Shown here: in pieces, positions 60,957 to 64,000 of the stretch | Layout of the letters: the number at the start of each line of letters is the position of its first letter | How positions within the stretch are numbered: position 1 is the first letter of the stretch | Assembly: GCF_900102225.1 (NCBI RefSeq) | Contig: NZ_FNBF01000007.1 | Location: 38,559-102,558, forward strand | DNA: 64,000 nt | Reading direction: 5' to 3' | Source of the DNA: Eubacterium pyruvativorans | GTDB lineage: Bacteria; Bacillota; Clostridia; Peptostreptococcales; Anaerovoracaceae | The notes under the pieces: model-generated | Told to the model about the DNA's origin: nothing | Seen by the model: only the letters and a program-made list of their open reading frames with translations | The model's database searches: none | Made by a program: the position numbers and the translations under genes

Positions 60957-61832
60957 ATGAAGGAATATAAGCCAGTAAAAGAGGGAAAGGTACGGGAGAT
61001 CTATGATACCGGGGACGCTCTGGTGATGGTAGCTACCGACCGTATTTCCGCATTCGACCACATTCTGAAGAATCAGATCGTGGGAAAGGGCAAGGTTCTG
61101 ACCCAGATGTCGGAATTCTGGTTCGAACTGACCCGGGACATTATGCCGAACCATGTCATCTCCACGGATGTGAAGGACATGCCGGAATTCTTCCAGAATG
61201 ATGATTTCGCCGGAAGGAGCATGCTTTGCCGGAAACTGGAGATGCTGCCGATCGAGTGCATCGTCAGAGGCTATATCACCGGATCCGGATGGGCCAGCTA
61301 TCAGGAAAACGGAACGGTATGCGGGATCCGCCTGCCGGAGGGACTGAAGGAATCCGAGAAATTGCCGGAGCCGATTTTCACACCGAGCACCAAGGCGGAG
61401 ATCGGCGATCACGACGAGAATATTTCTTATGAAGAGAGCATCGCCGTGCTGGAGAAGGCTTATCCGGGCAGGGGCGAAGAACTGGCGAAGGGCATCCGGG
61501 ACAACACCATTGCGATCTATAACAAATGTGCGGAATACGCCAGAGAACACGGTATTATCATTGCAGACACTAAGTTCGAGTTCGGCCTGAACGAGAAGGG
61601 TGAGCTGGTGATCGGCGACGAGATGCTCACACCGGACAGCTCCCGCTTCTGGCCGCTGGAAGGCTATGAACCGGGGAAATCCCAGCCGTCCTATGACAAG
61701 CAGTTCGTGAGAGACTGGCTGAAGGCGAATCCGGACAGCGATTACAACCTGCCGCAGGATGTGATTGACAAGACCATCGGAAAGTATCTGGAGGCCTATG
61801 AGCTCCTGACGGGCAAAAAATTAGACGCATAG
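60957..61832 (+). CDS. purC: Phosphoribosylaminoimidazole-succinocarboxamide synthase
   Basis: SAICAR synthetase of de novo purine synthesis, joining aspartate to CAIR with ATP. The 291-residue protein has KEGKVREIYDTGD, the ATDRISAFDHIL motif, RGYITGSGWASY, EPIFTPSTKAE and SRFWPLEGYEPGKSQPSYDKQFVRDW in part (key FWPLEGYEPG). The start follows CTGGAGG. It stands alone, away from other pur genes, and is followed by a strong terminator. A possible extended -10 (TGCTAAAAT) lies near 60873. Confidence 0.96.
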   Translation: MKEYKPVKEGKVREIYDTGDALVMVATDRISAFDHILKNQIVGKGKVLTQMSEFWFELTRDIMPNHVISTDVKDMPEFFQNDDFAGRSMLCRKLEMLPIECIVRGYITGSGWASYQENGTVCGIRLPEGLKESEKLPEPIFTPSTKAEIGDHDENISYEESIAVLEKAYPGRGEELAKGIRDNTIAIYNKCAEYAREHGIIIADTKFEFGLNEKGELVIGDEMLTPDSSRFWPLEGYEPGKSQPSYDKQFVRDWLKANPDSDYNLPQDVIDKTIGKYLEAYELLTGKKLDA

Positions 61833-61883
61833 TCGTTCGAAATCCCCCTTTCCTGCAGGGAAAATGAGGACGAGCGGTTTTCT

Positions 61884-61925
61884 GCCGCAGAGGTTGGAAT
61901 TCCAACCTCTGCGGCGTATTTTTTG
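61884..61925 (+). terminator. purC terminator
   Basis: GCCGCAGAGGTTGGAA / TTCCAACCTCTGCGGC perfect palindrome followed by GTATTTTTT. Confidence 0.85.
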
Positions 61926-61957
61926 TCCGCCGGAAGGTGTTCCTCCGAAAATTTTTC

Positions 61958-62002
61958 ATATAAACCTATAGTTTTACTTGCAATTATTTCGGGATGTGCT
62001 AC
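61958..62002 (+). promoter_or_regulatory. Promoter/operator region of the Rrf2 gene
   Basis: TTGCAA and TGCTACAAT form a promoter about 45 bases before the start. Immediately upstream is the dyad AAAC-CTATA-GTTT. The motif AAACCTATA recurs before cysK (62530-62540), so it may be the Rrf2 operator. Confidence 0.45.
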
Positions 62003-62043
62003 AATACGGGTATGGAAAGTTACCGAAGAAAGGAGAGAACCGG

Positions 62044-62481
62044 ATGGCTATGAGGATTTCCACGAAGGGCCGCTACGCACTGCGCGTGCTGGTGGATCTT
62101 TCGGAACATGACAGAGGGGAATACATTCCGCTGAAAGAAATCGCCGCCAGACAGGATATCTCGGAGAAGTATCTAGAGAGTATCATCGTTGTGTTCTCGA
62201 AGAACGGCTATGTAATTGGCCACAGAGGAAAGGGAGGCGGTTATAAGCTGGCGAAGCCACCGGAAACGGTCAGCGTGGGCGAAGTGCTCAGACTGGTCGA
62301 AGGCGGACTCGCGCCGGTAGCCTGTCTTGAGGAGGGTGCGGAACCGTGTGAACGGGAAAGCTTTTGCAAGACGCTCCCGATGTGGAAGAAATTCTACGAC
62401 ATGACGAACCGTTATTTCGACGGGATCTCTGTTGCTGATCTGGCGAACAGAGGCGATGAAGCAGATTATTACATGATTTAG
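62044..62481 (+). CDS. Rrf2-family transcriptional regulator (IscR/CymR-like)
   Basis: A 145-residue winged-helix regulator. The N-terminal RISTKGRYALRVLVDLSE and the recognition region YIPLKEIAARQDISEKYLE mark the Rrf2 family. Three Cys occur as C-x7-C-x5-C (CLEEGAEPCERESFC), suited to an Fe-S cluster as in IscR, whereas CymR lacks them. ATG 62044 follows AAGGAGAG; ATG 62050 is possible. cysK follows, so it probably controls sulfur or Fe-S metabolism and itself. Confidence 0.92.
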   Translation: MAMRISTKGRYALRVLVDLSEHDRGEYIPLKEIAARQDISEKYLESIIVVFSKNGYVIGHRGKGGGYKLAKPPETVSVGEVLRLVEGGLAPVACLEEGAEPCERESFCKTLPMWKKFYDMTNRYFDGISVADLANRGDEADYYMI

Positions 62482-62487
62482 TTTAAC

Positions 62488-62522
62488 GGACGGGGGTATC
62501 CGGCGGGATACCCGTCGTTTCT
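62488..62522 (+). terminator. Hairpin after the Rrf2 gene
   Basis: GGGTATCC / GGATACCC stem followed by GTCGTTTC; a modest terminator or attenuator between the regulator and cysK. Confidence 0.5.
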
Positions 62523-62635
62523 AAAATAAAAACCTATATACCTGAGGGAAAACTTGAATTTATTGCTTTAACATAATCCTGAAGGCATGTGCCGTGCAAA
62601 AAAAAAGAAATACCATATTTACGGAGGAAAATGAA

Positions 62636-63568
62636 ATGGCTAAGATTTACAAGACAGCAGACGAACTGATCGGAAAGACACCGCTTCTGGAACTCACACA
62701 CATCGAGAAGAAGTACGGCCTGAAGGCACGCATTCTGGCGAAGCTGGAGTACTTCAATCCGTCCGGCTCCGTAAAGGACAGAATTGCGAAGAAGATGCTG
62801 GATGATGCGGAAGCGAGAGGGGATGTCAATGCGGACACCACGATCATCGAGCCGACATCCGGAAATACCGGCATCGGCCTGGCTGCTGTCGCTGCTGCCA
62901 GAGGTTACCGGATCATCATCGTGATGCCGGAGACCATGTCTGTGGAAAGACGTGCGCTGATGAAGGCTTATGGTGCCGAGCTGGTGCTGTCTGACGGGAC
63001 AAAGGGGATGAAGGGGGCGATTGCCAAGGCGAATGAACTGGCGGAGTCCATTGAAAACAGCTATATCCCGGCGCAGTTCGACAACCCGTCCAACCCGGCG
63101 GCACACAGAGAGACAACCGGCCCGGAAATCTGGGAGGACACAGACGGACAGGTGGATTACTTCATTGCCGGCGTAGGCACAGGCGGAACGCTGACCGGCA
63201 CAGGAGAGTATCTGAAGTCTCAGAATGCGGATGTGAAGGTCATTGCAGTTGAGCCGGCCACTTCCCCGGTTCTGTCCGAGGGTCACGGCGGTGCGCACAA
63301 GATTCAGGGAATCGGCGCAGGCTTCGTTCCGGCTGTTCTGAACACAGATGTGTACGATGAAGTCATCACGGTGGGAAATGACGAGGCGTTCGAGGCCGGC
63401 AAGCTGATCGGTCATTCCGAAGGTGTGCTGGTAGGCATTTCCGCCGGCGCTGCAGTGAATGCTGCCCTGGAAGTGGCGAAGAGACCGGAAGCGGAAGGAA
63501 AGACGATCGTGGTGCTGCTGCCGGATACCGGTGACAGATACCTGTCCACACCGCTGTTCGAGGACTAA
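62636..63568 (+). CDS. cysK: Cysteine synthase (O-acetylserine sulfhydrylase)
   Basis: Makes cysteine from O-acetylserine and sulfide. The 310-residue fold-type II PLP enzyme has the PLP Lys in NPSGSVKDRIAKKML, the substrate loop EPTSGNTGIGLA, the phosphate-binding GTGGTLTG and the PLP-ring Ser near LLPDTGDRYLST. The start at 62636 follows ACGGAGGAAA. It lies downstream of the Rrf2 regulator. cysE is not in the window. Confidence 0.97.
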   Translation: MAKIYKTADELIGKTPLLELTHIEKKYGLKARILAKLEYFNPSGSVKDRIAKKMLDDAEARGDVNADTTIIEPTSGNTGIGLAAVAAARGYRIIIVMPETMSVERRALMKAYGAELVLSDGTKGMKGAIAKANELAESIENSYIPAQFDNPSNPAAHRETTGPEIWEDTDGQVDYFIAGVGTGGTLTGTGEYLKSQNADVKVIAVEPATSPVLSEGHGGAHKIQGIGAGFVPAVLNTDVYDEVITVGNDEAFEAGKLIGHSEGVLVGISAGAAVNAALEVAKRPEAEGKTIVVLLPDTGDRYLSTPLFED

Positions 63569-64000
63569 TTGACTCCGGCGGAAACGCCCGGAAAGAAACT
63601 CCCGACATGATTGTATAGAGAACCGAATTTGATCGAGACGCCCCCGGAATGATTGAACTGCTACCCGTCAAGAGGACAGTGAAAAATCAAGAGATTTTGG
63701 CAACCAGTAACAGCAATGTTGCTGGTTGCTTTTTATGATGCACACACTTTTTCACAGAGTCTGCAGTCAAAAGGTGTCTCAGGCTTCGCCAGAGACGATC
63801 AATATTTATCCTCGCTGTAGGGCAGCCAGCAAGCGTGTATCCACGCCCGCTGGTGCGGGTAAGGATTTTCCGTGTCACTACGTCAAGTGCTGCCCGGCTT
63901 TCGGCCAGCGTACTGTCACTTGACTCCGTTCCCGCTCCCTATGTCTGTCGAAATGTAGCGCGGAAACGAATGTAATCATACAGCGAGAAGATATGAGTTG
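63569..64000. other. Gene-free, structured tail of the window
   Basis: No convincing reading frame. It contains a strong terminator (63700-63734), a GTCTC/GAGAC hairpin near 63776-63799, a CCCGC-TGGT-GCGGG hairpin near 63846, and a long-range pair GTCAAGTG (63883-63890) / CACTTGAC (63916-63923). GTCAAG also occurs near 63667. Such dense pairing could be the edge of a mobile element or a structured RNA continuing beyond the window. Confidence 0.4.
63700..63734 (+). terminator. Strong intrinsic terminator with GNRA loop
   Basis: A 13-bp stem (GCAACCAGTAACA / TGTTGCTGGTTGC, one G:U) closed by a GCAA tetraloop, followed by five T. It lies 130 bases after cysK, so it may serve cysK or an unseen transcript. 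Confidence 0.8.

Overview
This 64 kb window looks like chromosomal DNA from an anaerobic, fairly G+C-rich Bacillota, most likely class Clostridia (Eubacteriales). The gene content points that way: an orphan double-cubane/2-hydroxyacyl-CoA-dehydratase-type Fe-S protein, a hybrid-cluster protein with a Crp/Fnr regulator, an aldo/keto reductase with ferredoxin-like clusters, an NhaC-type carrier behind a lysine riboswitch, a HrcA (CIRCE) operator, Gram-positive Shine-Dalgarno sites (AGGAGG) and many extended -10 promoters. The species is inferred only to class/order level; no rRNA or phylogenetic marker was compared.

Layout. 0-6.4 kb: 5' part of serA (leftward), tRNA-Ala(GGC), a small unknown gene, a cupin and a DCCP-like protein, repeat copy A, panC, panD and map. 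6.4-12 kb: Xaa-Pro aminopeptidase, rarA, an alanine/Na+ symporter and a C-GCAxxG-C-C redox protein. 12-16.8 kb: a LysR regulator, a D-2-hydroxyacid dehydrogenase and a polar amino-acid ABC transporter. 16.8-24.8 kb: ROK glucokinase, HD and VOC proteins, trpS, repeat copy B, a frameshifted gene remnant, MATE, an rRNA methyltransferase and a second MATE. 24.9-30.4 kb: argH, fumC, argF, an Fe-S aldo/keto reductase and a DUF6506 protein. 30.5-36 kb: repeat copy C, the lysine-riboswitch NhaC carrier, a Crp/Fnr regulator and hcp. 36-44.6 kb: a leftward four-gene run (hydrolase, small Cys-rich protein, old-yellow-enzyme homologue, HAD phosphatase), then three poorly characterised rightward genes, repeat copy D and an SPFH protein. 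44.8-55 kb: pheST, a short KdpD-like kinase with its response regulator and a hemerythrin/PAS protein, lon under CIRCE, and a CDF cation exporter. 55-64 kb: repeat copy E, hflX, pepT, a BASS transporter, a PatB-type lyase, purC, an Rrf2 regulator with cysK, and a gene-free structured tail.

The most unusual feature is a family of five related intergenic elements (A-E, about 440-535 bp each) at 2929-3449, 19940-20376, 30509-31042, 42893-43333 and 55001-55525. Each carries four or five hairpins with GGTGCG(A/G)AA and TTYCGCACC arms. All except B also begin with a pair of GTATAC dyads next to GC-rich tandem repeats. Copies C and E share primary sequence along their whole length. None encodes a plausible protein, four of five lie between convergent genes, and I recognise no described RNA or mobile-element family. 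They are the best candidate here for something undescribed: a structured RNA, a non-autonomous repeat, or a chromosome-organising site.

Most genes are housekeeping or amino-acid/peptide metabolism in short operons bounded by clear intrinsic terminators. Several long reading frames antisense to real genes were judged to be by-products of the G+C-rich codon usage and left out.
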